Shown here: piece after piece, positions 11,535 to 21,747 of the stretch | How positions within the stretch are numbered: the first letter of the stretch is position 1 | Layout: every line of letters begins with the position of its first letter | Origin: Orbilia blumenaviensis | Lineage: Eukaryota > Ascomycota > Orbiliomycetes > Orbiliales > Orbiliaceae | Length of the DNA: 64,000 bases | Assembly: GCA_036872755.1 (NCBI GenBank) | Contig: JAVHNS010000004.1 | Location: 1,736,001-1,800,000 of the forward strand | Direction of reading: 5' to 3' | Made by a program: the position numbers and the translations under genes | The notes under the pieces: model-generated | The model's input: the letters and a program-made list of their open reading frames with translations, nothing else | What the model was told of the DNA's origin: nothing | Databases searched by the model: none

Positions 11535-13610
11535 TTAGACCTGCTTAGGAGACATCCAGCTAAACGCCGAAGCTCCACCGATGGGGTTAGAAACCGTCTC
11601 TTTGACCGTGCCGTACTTCTTTTGTGATCCGTTAGCTCCATTGGCGATCCGTGGGCCCGATGAGCCCCATGTGGCGTCTGACTTCCTTCGGTTGGACTCC
11701 GAGGGCGTTTGAGGTGGGAGAGGTCGGAGTGGGGAATCTAGCCTGTCGTCAGCATCTCTAAGTTCACGGCCGATAGAGATCGGTTCGATGGCGCTCTTTG
11801 GGACATTCCACGTTGATGAAGATGGTGTGCGCTGGCCGGAGTTGGAGTTAGAAGCATTTAGTCTGCTTGGGCGGAGGATCTTCATGCCGGGGCGCTTGCG
11901 CGGCTGGTCGAGCTTATTTTGGTCTTCAAGCTTCTGAGCTTCCACATCTTGCTTGCTTGGCTCGGGTTCAACTGATGCCCTATCCTGGCTGGACTGCTTG
12001 GGAGACGAAGAAGTGCTACTATCTAGTTTTGGGAGAGGGCTCTTGGGCTCCGCGAGGGCTCCTTCCTGTGAGAGAGCTGCAGTTGACGAGAGGGACCATG
12101 GGCTCGCTGGCGTCGTCTTTTGCTGGGTGGATCCAACTAAGTCTGCACTAACTGGCTTGGGGCTCTGAGTATCCTCCACCGAGTTCAGAATTGCACTGCT
12201 ACCTTGACCCATGCGCTCCTCCATATTCTGGTCCGTGGTAGTGGTAGGTTGAATTGGCTGTGGAGCTTCAATAGGCGGCTTGACCTGGCTGCTGCTGGAA
12301 AAGTCGAATTCCTCTCTCTGAAATGGAGTAGCTGGTGAAGAGATCGCCTTTTCCTGGAAGGTACGGGTGAACCTCGAGTCCTTTCGACCGATCGAATGGG
12401 AAGTGAATGGCCTCTCAATTGCACTAGTTGGTATTGGCGCAGCCACTACCTGCGGGATCGAATTCACCGGCTTCTCTGGTAATGGATGAGTAATCGCCAA
12501 CGGAGCACCAGCAAACCGAATAGCGGCCCTGGTCCTATCATCAAGCTGGATATCGAGTTGCTGTCGAAGGAAGGATATCTCCGCCTGTCGAGCCATCAAA
12601 ATATCATTTCCCATCACAATGCTGGACGGGCAAATCCCATCCTTCTCGCTAACCAAGACCGTAAACTCTACCGTAACCTTCGACATGCTGTGATCTGAGC
12701 TGACGGAACGGAGAATGTCGCTCTCAAAAAAATACAACGACAGTTGAATTTGAAGCTTCCCATTGTCTCTGTGGCGTAAACTTTCCCTGAGGTTAAGCTT
12801 TGAAACGATGTCAAAGTCGATCACGGAATCTACAGAGGCACTGCTAATGTATGCTGTGAATGACTCGTCGGCGTATGGGTTCAAACGGCAGGATATCTGC
12901 GCGTTAGCAGCCCATTCGATTTTTGAAGGCTTTGATACAGCACTGTGACTTGACGAACTGTTGACAAGCGGCACACCTAGGTCTGCATCGAAGAAAGACT
13001 GATTATCGAAACCGACACTATGAGAGTTCAGAGAATTGTGTCGTCCGTCAGATTTGCTGGAGGCAGATCTTTCACTCAACATATGGCCACCAAGTTGACT
13101 TGCGCTTCGAGAGTTTGAGAAGTAATTGTCTTCGACGGAGTCATGGGGGTCGTGGAACCAGTGATTTTGGATGGCATCGTCGAATCTAACGCTATTAGCT
13201 CTAGACGCCCCGCGTCTCGGAAGCTCGCTCTCAAGATCGGTGTACGGTTCAATATGAGGCTGAGGATCAAGGTCTTCGAAGTGCAGGTTGGTAGTTTCGG
13301 AACGGGAGGAATGATGGTAGCTCGAAGGCACGCCTACATCCAAACGATTAGATACATAGAGATCAAACCGCACCCGAGAGAGACACTCACCATTTGTCTG
13401 CGCCTGATTTACAACGCTGCTGGAGGTACTGAGCAGCGCTGGGAACAGGTTCGGGCTCTTCCACAACGACTTTATCCTTGTTGATTCCTCATCCCGCCTT
13501 TCGACGCGCTGCAATCGTTTCATGATAGCACTTTGGGAAGCCTTTAGTTCTTTTACTTCATGTTGAAGTTTCCAGAAATCATCAACTCCAAACTGCGTCA
13601 TTCCCAGCAT
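11535..13610 (-). CDS. Uncharacterised fungal protein with coiled-coil start and degenerate retropepsin-like region
   Basis: One open frame encodes 691 residues. Residues 5-45 (FWKLQHEVKELKASQSAIM) look like a short coiled coil. About 50-225 and 390-691 are Ser/Pro/Gln-rich and probably disordered. The middle, about 235-350, looks folded. It has a stretch where retropepsins carry the DSG catalytic turn (AYISSASVDSVIDFDIVSKLNL) and a later SIVMGNDILMARQAEISF resembling the psi-loop motif ILG-x-D-[FW]-L. The catalytic Asp-Ser/Thr-Gly is replaced by SSAS, so it would not be an active protease. This fold call is inference from the pattern. A 57-bp segment (13334-13390) has perfect intron signals yet stays in frame. 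Upstream, a pyrimidine tract ending CTCACAG (acceptor near 13783) suggests a 5' UTR intron. The function is unknown. Confidence 0.7.
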   Translation of the reverse strand: MLGMTQFGVDDFWKLQHEVKELKASQSAIMKRLQRVERRDEESTRIKSLWKSPNLFPALLSTSSSVVNQAQTNGECLSRVRFDLYVSNRLDVGVPSSYHHSSRSETTNLHFEDLDPQPHIEPYTDLESELPRRGASRANSVRFDDAIQNHWFHDPHDSVEDNYFSNSRSASQLGGHMLSERSASSKSDGRHNSLNSHSVGFDNQSFFDADLGVPLVNSSSSHSAVSKPSKIEWAANAQISCRLNPYADESFTAYISSASVDSVIDFDIVSKLNLRESLRHRDNGKLQIQLSLYFFESDILRSVSSDHSMSKVTVEFTVLVSEKDGICPSSIVMGNDILMARQAEISFLRQQLDIQLDDRTRAAIRFAGAPLAITHPLPEKPVNSIPQVVAAPIPTSAIERPFTSHSIGRKDSRFTRTFQEKAISSPATPFQREEFDFSSSSQVKPPIEAPQPIQPTTTTDQNMEERMGQGSSAILNSVEDTQSPKPVSADLVGSTQQKTTPASPWSLSSTAALSQEGALAEPKSPLPKLDSSTSSSPKQSSQDRASVEPEPSKQDVEAQKLEDQNKLDQPRKRPGMKILRPSRLNASNSNSGQRTPSSSTWNVPKSAIEPISIGRELRDADDRLDSPLRPLPPQTPSESNRRKSDATWGSSGPRIANGANGSQKKYGTVKETVSNPIGGASAFSWMSPKQV
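13334..13390 (-). other. Putative 57-bp in-frame intron
   Basis: On the minus strand the segment begins GTGAGT, has CTAATCG as a branch-like site 16-22 bases before its end, and ends GTAG. Its length is a multiple of three and it has no stop, so retention adds 19 residues (starting ECLSRVRF) without breaking the frame. Splicing would give TNG-VPSS at the joint. The added residues are hydrophobic and basic, unlike the Ser-rich flanks, which favours a true intron. Confidence 0.7.
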
Positions 13611-15657
13611 CTCTCTGCTAAACGGGAATCACAGGACTCTCATTGGGGGATACACGGTTATCCCTCACAACACGGAGAATCCCCCACGCGGAGTGTGAGG
13701 GCGTGGAGACTACTTCTTGCGACTCAATTTCGACGGATCTCTGGGGGGCCGTTTGTTGGAATACGACACGTGCAAGCTCTCCCTGTGAGAAAAAAAAAGA
13801 GAGAGAGAGAAAGAGAGAGAGAAACTCCTAATTGAACGAAGCTGTAAGGTACGTAACAAAGGCGAATTCAATGATGAGGTAAGGGGTGCAGGTTATGGAG
13901 ACAAAGTCAGTGCCTATAGGACCGTGGGAAACTATTCAATCGGCCGGATAGCGGGTAGACGAAACGGCAAAATGGTAACGGTTGGATGACAGATAGATAT
14001 TTTTATGAATTCGTTGAGAAGACTGTTTGGTATTATACGTGGTCTTTGTTTTTAAGATTTGAAGTTTTTGTGTGTGTGTGTGTGTCTGTGGGTGTGGGTG
14101 TGTGTCTGTGAGGGGTTATCGAAAGGGAAGAATTTTGGGTCTGATCACAGAATCATTTAATAGTTCGAAACCGGCGTACTAAAGGGTAACCATCTGGATC
14201 CTGAATTCGAATGATAAAGAAAGAGAGGGTGGGGGAGTGATTCTTGACGAAGGATAGGACTTATGGGTCGGCTGAAATGGTCGTTATAAGGCGAGTATTT
14301 GGCGAGAATGGCCTAAATGAGCAGGCAGGTACGGAGCAGGAGTAGGGGCTTTTGGCAGTTCTCGGTCTGCCCTGGATCGTGCACTGGTCGTCGGTGGTTC
14401 CCCCCAGCAGCAGTCTAGAAGGAAAAAAAGAAGCCAGCGGTTTCCACCAGCGCTGTGGATCGAAAGCGAACAGGAGGGAATGATGTCTCGTCAGGTATCT
14501 TCTTGGTTCTGGAATGTGCTGTCTAACTGTGCGGTCTGCTGGTAGAAGGTATCTTGGTAGGAATAGTAGGGTAGGTACAAACTATACGGGGCGAATGGAT
14601 TGGAGGATGGAAGAACGATGGAGAGACCAGAAGGGTTTGAGGTGGATGTTGGTTTCGGTTGTCTTGTTTCTGATTTGATGCCAGCCGAAATTAATCATTT
14701 CTTGTCCGTCCCAGCTCTTTGAAATTCAACACAAACCAATTGATTATAACCTGTACCGGTACCGTCAGACTCGGATCGATTTGCACGAGTAATGGTACGT
14801 TCGTCAAGTACCCAGGTACTTAAGTACTTACGAAGTAAGCAAGTGGTCAGAACTACTTAGTAGCAAGGGATTGGTTAATAAATTTGTGGAATCGAATCAA
14901 TGTGACACCAGACATAGTATATCCTGAACCAGAGAGGGGGAAGAACGGTGGATTTATATATTGGCTATAGTACATACATTAGGTAACTTAGGTAAGTATT
15001 GATATCCACAGCGGGGTCAGAATCGAATCATCATTCTGAGTAATATCCTAGTACACCTACCCAGCTACTAGTAAGTTCTCGCGGTGGAGCACGGCTGCAC
15101 GCTGTATTTGCATATATATATATATATCTTGGCCGGCTTCCAGGCTGCAGGATATAGCGCTACCTACTCTGTCTAAAAATATATTAACAGGCCTAGGTGC
15201 TACATTCTCAACTTAACATGATCTGATCTGATCACATCATGCATACCATAGTACTCTACTCGGGAAATTCTAACAAAAACCGATACCCTTTTTTTATTCT
15301 ACATTTAACATAATTCCTATTCGGATGTTCTCAACAGTCATATGGTTAGCCTTGCTCTGGCGACAATATATATCGGCGTATATTTATCGGCTGTGACGCT
15401 TTAAAGCTTTGCATTTTTGGTGCTGAAAGCAGAAACCGCATTGCTCTTCGGGATGCCGTCAGCTGTCTAAGCCATCTAGTAAAAACCCCTTTATGCGTCG
15501 CCTCGCCTCGCCTCTAAAATCCGAGGAATTCTAGCTAGCTAGCTAGGAGACTCAGATAACGTTAATTAGAACACCTCCATCGAGGGGTTAAAGCTAACGC
15601 TATTCGAGTGGATAACCCGACGCTTGAGCGGTTCGTCTAAGCTTTCAATACAACGAT
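13611..15657. other. Intergenic: promoter side of the 691-residue gene and 3' flank of the esterase
   Basis: It contains a (GA)n/poly-A tract (13791-13824), a TG-rich microsatellite (about 14070-14110), a (TA)n tract (15113-15127) and a CTAGCTAG run (about 15531-15546). On the minus strand the first part probably carries the long 5' leader of the neighbouring gene, including a 5' UTR intron. I recognise no coding sequence. Confidence 0.45.
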
Positions 15658-16897
15658 CTAATGGTCAGGTTCTGGATATCTTGGAGCCTCCCCCCAGTTC
15701 GGAAATATTCGTTCGTGGTCATTTATTTCCGGAAGTCTATCCTTCAGCAGATCCACCAGGCCGTCAAAGAATAACTTATACCCCTTGGGCGTTAAATGAA
15801 GGCCTATCAAAAATAATTTTAGCTTTAGCAATTTCCCCACGCAGAGTTACAGCGTATTTTCCAGTCGCACAGAAGTCCCACGTACCGTCACTCAACAGTT
15901 CTCCCAACTTCTCCGACTTCGGGACACCGATCTCTCCCAGCAGTGGTTCTCCTTCCTTCCAACCGGCTTCAGCCATAAATATATGCCAAAGTTTTAAGAC
16001 CTCGACACCGGTTTCCTCCGCAACAGAGATTGCAGCTTCAGCATATTGTTTTGCAACGGCTGACCTGCGATCCTTCCACGGAAGGATCTTGTGTTCACAA
16101 ATCGGTGGCGGTGTAACAAGGACAACCTTCGCGCCGTGATCCTTTACGTGTTTATGTTGCGCCATGGCCCTCAGGTGGACCTTGTATTCTTCGATATCGA
16201 CATGCTGAGAGACGACGACGACTCCCTGTTCGGCTTGTTCAGCGTTGACGATCTGCTGGTTCCGTGGAAGGACTGCATCGTTTGCGCCAAAGAAGATCAC
16301 CTACGTGAGGGAGTCTCCCTTTTAGCAACTAGCGAATAGGTATCGATAAGGACGCGGCGTATTCGCACCAGTAATTTCAAGTCTATTGCCCCTCCTGCAG
16401 GCGGAATAACATCATCAACGATGACCCTGGCATTTGATGAGTTGTAACCTCTAGACTGCTGTTAACCAATGCGACTTTTTTTTTTATAATTTTATGATAT
16501 AAAAAATTTAGACGTGCAATTACATGCATTGCATTTGGATTACGTACGAGAAACCTCGTTCCAGAACCTGGATTCTACGGGAGAATCTTCGAGTGAGATC
16601 AGCCCCCAAGCTGTATCCAGTATCATAGTGCCATATGCCTGGATATGGGTTGGTGTTAGAGTTTTGTGTGTGCTGTCCGTGTGTATATACCCCGCTATAA
16701 CTAGTGACGAGGAGCGGGGCAATGCGAGATAAGGTAACTCGCCTTCGGTAATGCTGCTGTATAGTAGTGAATTGCGGTTAGAACGACATAGAACAAAAAA
16801 ACAGTGTTTGGTTTATTTGAGGCAACAGTAGAACGTACTCTCCGAATAAGACCATGGAGGGCCAGCCCTTTGGAAGTGAGTTTGATACGGCTGTCAT
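15658..16897 (-). CDS. SGNH hydrolase, isoamyl acetate-hydrolysing esterase type (IAH1-like), six exons
   Basis: Minus-strand exons are 16839-16897, 16743-16756, 16548-16638, 16369-16450, 15886-16300 and 15658-15803, giving 268 residues. All SGNH blocks appear once spliced: block I FGDSITEG (Ser near residue 21), block II GFSGYN, block III FFGANDA and block V DGLHLTPKGY (Asp220, His223). The family, including yeast Iah1, hydrolyses short acetate esters; the substrate here is inferred. Exon 2 is only 14 nt and splits the catalytic GDS turn from the next block. The intron after it fits best as a GC-AG intron (donor AAG|GCGAGT, acceptor TCCAG). Other introns are GT-AG, 68-97 bp. Length matches the family. 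Start ATG 16897 (MTAVSNSLPKGW) is the only one giving room before the GDS block. Confidence 0.82.
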
Positions 16898-18051
16898 TTT
16901 GTGTTTGCTGGTGATTGCGATTGCTTAATTGCTCTTACGAAGTATTTGACGTCGACCGGCGTGCTTTAAATTTCGAGCTTTAAGTTGTTGTATGACAATT
17001 TTAACTGGAGCTCTTACAATAGTAGGATTGCAATACAAATTAATGCATCAACCTGGCCCTAAACCATGCTTTAAGTATACTATTCTATGCAGGAAATGTT
17101 TCGAAATGACCTAACGGAAAAACTTCATTCCACGTCTCACGGAGGGGCCCTCCACGTCAAGACATTTCGGCGTCTGTGGTCCCGATGTTGCTCCACCGCA
17201 GAGGTTCTAAACTGGTTGCATCGTGAGGCTCTGATTACTTTAGCAGCCATTGCCTACCTAGGTACTTAGCCACAGATGAAGAACTGCCATTGATATTCCA
17301 CACCAGCCACAAATCTCCACTCCTCGACTCGAACTTCCCCCACCAGAACTACCTAGACTATTCCGAATCCCCCCACGTATGCTGGCTTCTGAAAGCAATA
17401 AACAAAAAAAGTTAATTCCGTTTTAAAGGCTTTTAGAAGTAAGGCCCCTCCAAAACCCCATCCTATCCGGAGTTCCCCAGATATCATAATATTTCCAACA
17501 TTAGAAGCTAGAAGGCGTAATGTCGCACAAGGACGACGGCTGAGCTAAGCAAAACACATGTAGTTATGTATATAAGTAGCTGCCGTCACGCGGAAGTTTT
17601 CTTTAGATCCTTCGCTTGGATCTTTTCCAACAGATGGCACCGGACACTGGACGGGAGGTTAAACTTCGATCGAAGTTCGGAAGTAGTAGAATCGAATGAG
17701 AAAACAGCATCATTCGTTCGGTCGTTCGCGCTAGCCCGAGTGCCCAGCGCCCAGCTGGCGGCATTGCTTCGAGATGTAAGGGAATACCTATCAGACGGCA
17801 GAACGGCTCTTTTGATGGCACCACCAGTGGCTTGGGGTTGCCTGATCGAGGCGGGCTCGTTATCACCGGTCCATTAGTCTGGTGCATGCACGAATTATTG
17901 CGCCCCACCACCAGGGTCTGCTCAATCTGTTTGGTCGTGTGGGTCGAACGGCCATCTGACAAAATGAATCCATCATTTGGACCCGAGATCACTTTTTCTT
18001 TCAGCTGGCCGCGTCGTCGAAAAACTTCATCCTTCCTCCCACTTTTTTCGC

Positions 18052-18095
<44 letters not shown>

Positions 18096-19007
18096 CTCGA
18101 CACAACCTTTACATATAAGGCGCGTAGCTTGGTTCTGGAGAGAAGCCGGCCTGGTCTGTTTATTTTACCTGGGGTACATTACTCAACTGCTGTGGAACTT
18201 TGGGACCAGTGAGTGACCCTGGCTGCATTTGTTTCGGTTATGCGGGTGAGCTCCTTACGCTGTTTGGCTGTTTTATGTGACATGATGTCAAATACGGCGG
18301 CATGTTCTCGTCCTTCCAACAATATCAGCGGCATCCTCACCCCTCGACAAAGGCCGAACCAACTTCTTACTGACCAAAACTCCTTCACTTATTCAGTAGT
18401 ACTCAATAGTTCCTCACTCATAGGCTGCGTATATACACATATCGAAAGAGCCGCGTTCAAGACAGTACATATGAACCGGGAACGAGCATCTATAGAATAT
18501 TAACACCAACCATCGGACGAGGCCAAGCTCTTGGTCCCCTGATAAAGTCGGTTGCCAAACAAAATACAAATACGCTCACTACTCGGCACGAGCGCACCCA
18601 CCACATTTATATACCTGCACTAGCCTCCCTTACTTGCAGTTGTTTCCCCCCGTTCCGACCAGATGACCTGCTGATTTCTAACGACCATCGGATCACATTT
18701 TCGATCCATCGATCTTATTCTCAATATTCCGTACAATTTTTGTTATATATAATAGTAATAATACATGTGCTATTAACATACTAGAAACGGGTTCGTCAAC
18801 AGACTCTTTTTTTTTTTCCCTTTCTCTCTCTGACATCTACTTCGTGATGTCTCATCATTCCAAGTTACACAACTAAACCCTGTAATCTGGACAGGAAATC
18901 CGTATTCCAGGAGTCGAGTAGATACTTTTTTTTTTTTTTTTTTTTTTTTGGCAAACTCTATCGGCATTTCGCCGGAGTTTACCTTTTCTTTACATAACAC
19001 ATAAATC
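16898..19007. other. Intergenic: esterase promoter side and CLC upstream region
   Basis: Divergent spacer between the esterase (-) and the CLC gene (+). Open frames on both strands around 17560-18210 overlap the T41 homopolymer and encode poly-Lys or poly-Phe, so they look spurious. A second T run of about 24 bases lies at about 18926-18949, some 60 bp before the CLC start codon. I recognise no gene. Confidence 0.45.
18055..18095. repeat. Homopolymer of 41 T
   Basis: An unbroken run of T, one of several long A/T homopolymers in the window (others near 18926, 21997, 22540 and 44767). It could be a poly(A) tail scar of a retroposed sequence, but no flanking target duplication or RNA body was recognised. 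Confidence 0.9.
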
Positions 19008-21747
19008 ATGGCCTCAGATGCCAGATCAATAAGGTCGTCGAGAGGCGTCCAGATAGAAGAAGACGATGCTCCACCACGAAGGACTCGACCACCCTTGCGA
19101 ATACAATCAGAACCCGATGAAACCTCCTCCCTCCTCGAAAGCGTTACGGATGCCCCGAGTAGATCCTATAAGACGGCGCCCTTGACTCCGAGAACTACAG
19201 CATCCCACCCAAGGCACTCAAGGATTCAATCGACAGCCTCCCCGAGCATACTGCGAACGAACCGGACACAATCCTTTGTTCAAAGATTGAGCACAGCTCT
19301 TACCAACCTTGAAGATCGTGGACCGGATTGGGCTATTGCCACCGACCAGGCATATCACAAACAGTGGTACGATCAGGTAGGGAAATCACTAAATAATCAA
19401 TTTATTGTTATTCTATTTGAAATCCGGGCTGACCTGTCTTTTTCTGCTTTTTCTGCTTTTTTCTTCTAGTTCACCTCAACTGATTGGGTTAACGATGCGG
19501 TCAAAGAAGCTTTTCGAATGAAGGAACTTCGTGCCAGGAAGGATATCCGCGGACGGTTAAATCTTCTATACGACGCATCACAAGGCTGGTTATTAGCGGC
19601 AATCGTTGGTGCTCTGACAGCTGGAGTAGCATTCTTTGTCGACGTGTCCGAAAGTGTTCTATTCGATTTCAAAAACGGTTATTGCGGAAATGGGTGGTAT
19701 TTCAGCAGGAGAAAGTGCTGTTTGTCGGATATTTCAGAAGAGTTCTGCAGTTCGTGGCGGACATGGGGTGAAGGTGATCGGAACGAAACATGGGCTGGGA
19801 TGGTTGGTGGTTATACCGTATTCATAACAGCAACGGTATTTTTTGCTATGTGCGCCTCGGCCATCACTATGGCGACTCGGACGGATCTCCCCTCTTCGAT
19901 TCGAATATCTGCACTGGACGAGGATCTTGCAGCAAATCGTGATGAAGCGAAGAAGGATGATGGGCCAGCACTGCGACAGTACTATACGGCTGCTGGAAGT
20001 GGAGTGGCTGAGGTCAAGGTCATATTATCTGGATTCGTCATGCACGGCTATCTCGGTTTTAGGACACTCTTCATGAAAACGATTGGCCTGGTTCTGAGCG
20101 TCGCTTCTGGAATGAGTCTTGGAAAAGAAGGTCCATATGTTCATATTGCGACCTGTATCGGAAACATTTGCTGCCGTCTATTCCCGAAATACAATTCGAA
20201 TGACGCGAAGCGTAGGGAAGTTCTAAGTGCCAGTGCTGCTGCAGGTGTAGCTGTTGCTTTCGGTGCTCCGCTGGGTGGTGTTCTGTTCAGTCTGGAGGAA
20301 GTGAGTTACTACTTCCCTCCTAAGACTCTTTTTAGGACGTTCTTCTGCTGCATTGTTGCAGCTATATCCTTGAAATTCCTGGATCCGTACGGTACCTCGA
20401 AGATCGTCATGTTCGAAGTCCGGTACGAGACTCGATGGCACGGATTCGAAATCGTTGCCTTTACAATTCTTGGAGCATTGGGCGGGCTATTTGGCGCTTT
20501 TTTCATCAAGGCCAGCAGATTCTGGGCGACGACCTTTAGAAGGCTCAAGTTTATTAAACAGAACCCCGTTACAGAGGTTTTTGTGGTCGCTCTAATCACT
20601 GGTATAATCTGCTACTGGAATCGTTACACAAGATTGCCAGTTACAGAGCTACTTTTCGAACTCGCAAAACCCTGCTCTAGGAATCCGAACGACGACTGGA
20701 GGCTATGTCCTTTGGTGGAAGATATCCCAGACACGGTAAAGGAGCTTGGAATAGCGCTTGTGATCAAAACTTTTTTGACAATTATCACATTTGGCACTAA
20801 AGTTCCGGCCGGAGTTTACGTCCCAACTATGGTTATCGGTGGCATCATTGGTCACATGGTCGGCCTAACCCTGCAGTACCTTCATCTGACCCAACCCGAC
20901 CATTTCCTATTTCAGTCTTGTCCCACAGAAGGACACTTCCCCTGCGTGGTTCCAGGAGTGTATGCCCTTGTCACTGCCGGTGCCGCAATGTGCGGTGTAA
21001 CTCGACTATCGGTGACGTTGGTTGTTATCCTCTTCGAGCTTACTGGTAGTTTAGACTACGTCCTTCCCTTTTCGCTCGCGGTCATGGTTTCAAAATGGGT
21101 TTCTGATTGGGTAGAACCTTTGAGCATCTACGATCTATTGACCGACCTAAATGGCTATCCTTATCTTGATGCAAAGATGGCACCGATCTTCACCAGCGAA
21201 CTCAGCGATATTATTGCTAGTTTACCTGCCCAGCGGATTATTGACATTTCGAACACCTCCCTTGTACCGGCCGTAGAACTACGCCGAAAATTACACTCAC
21301 TGCAAGCAAGCGGAGAACTTGATGGCGGCTTACCGCTTCTGAGAGATGGAGTCTTGGTTGGGTTAATTCCTGCTCCTGATCTCGAATACGCCCTCGATGG
21401 ACTTAAGAACGAAGCTACGGACCTTTGTCTGATGGAAACTGAGGGAGGATATCATGATTATGACAGCGAAGACGGAACTAGAATGTTAACGGACTTCACT
21501 GGCTACGTTGATCCTGCACCGATTGCATTGGAAATCAGAAGTCCTATGGAGCTGGTTTACGAGCTGTTCGTAAAGCTGGGTAAGTTCAAAATCTATTTTA
21601 TCCGTTATCTCTCTACATAAGACATTCTAACATAATTTCATAGGACTACGTTTCCTCTGCATCACCCAGGAAGGCCAGTACGCGGGTATGGTGCATAAGA
21701 AAGATTTCCTCAAATATCTTAAAAACATGGAGCGGCATTCGCATTGA
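19008..21747 (+). CDS. CLC-family chloride channel/exchanger with C-terminal CBS pair (Gef1-like)
   Basis: Exons 19008-19376, 19470-21579 and 21644-21747 encode about 860 residues. A Ser/Arg-rich cytosolic N-terminus (about 150 residues, with TDWVNDAVKEAFR just before the membrane region) precedes the multi-helix CLC core. The three selectivity segments are present: GSGVAEVK (near 298), GKEGPYVH (near 340) and PAGVYVPTMV (near 570). The gating glutamate of GKEGP is kept, as in Cl-/H+ exchangers. From about residue 690 come two CBS domains, closing with QEGQYAGMVHKKDFLKYL. Yeast Gef1 acts in Golgi/vacuole acidification and copper loading; the same role is inferred. The last intron (GTAAGT...TTTCATAG) splits the second CBS domain and leaves a 104-nt final exon. 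Confidence 0.93.

Noticed and set aside
17603..18212. Open frames on both strands with poly-Lys or poly-Phe
   Set aside because: They depend on the 41-T homopolymer and have no domain or conserved character.
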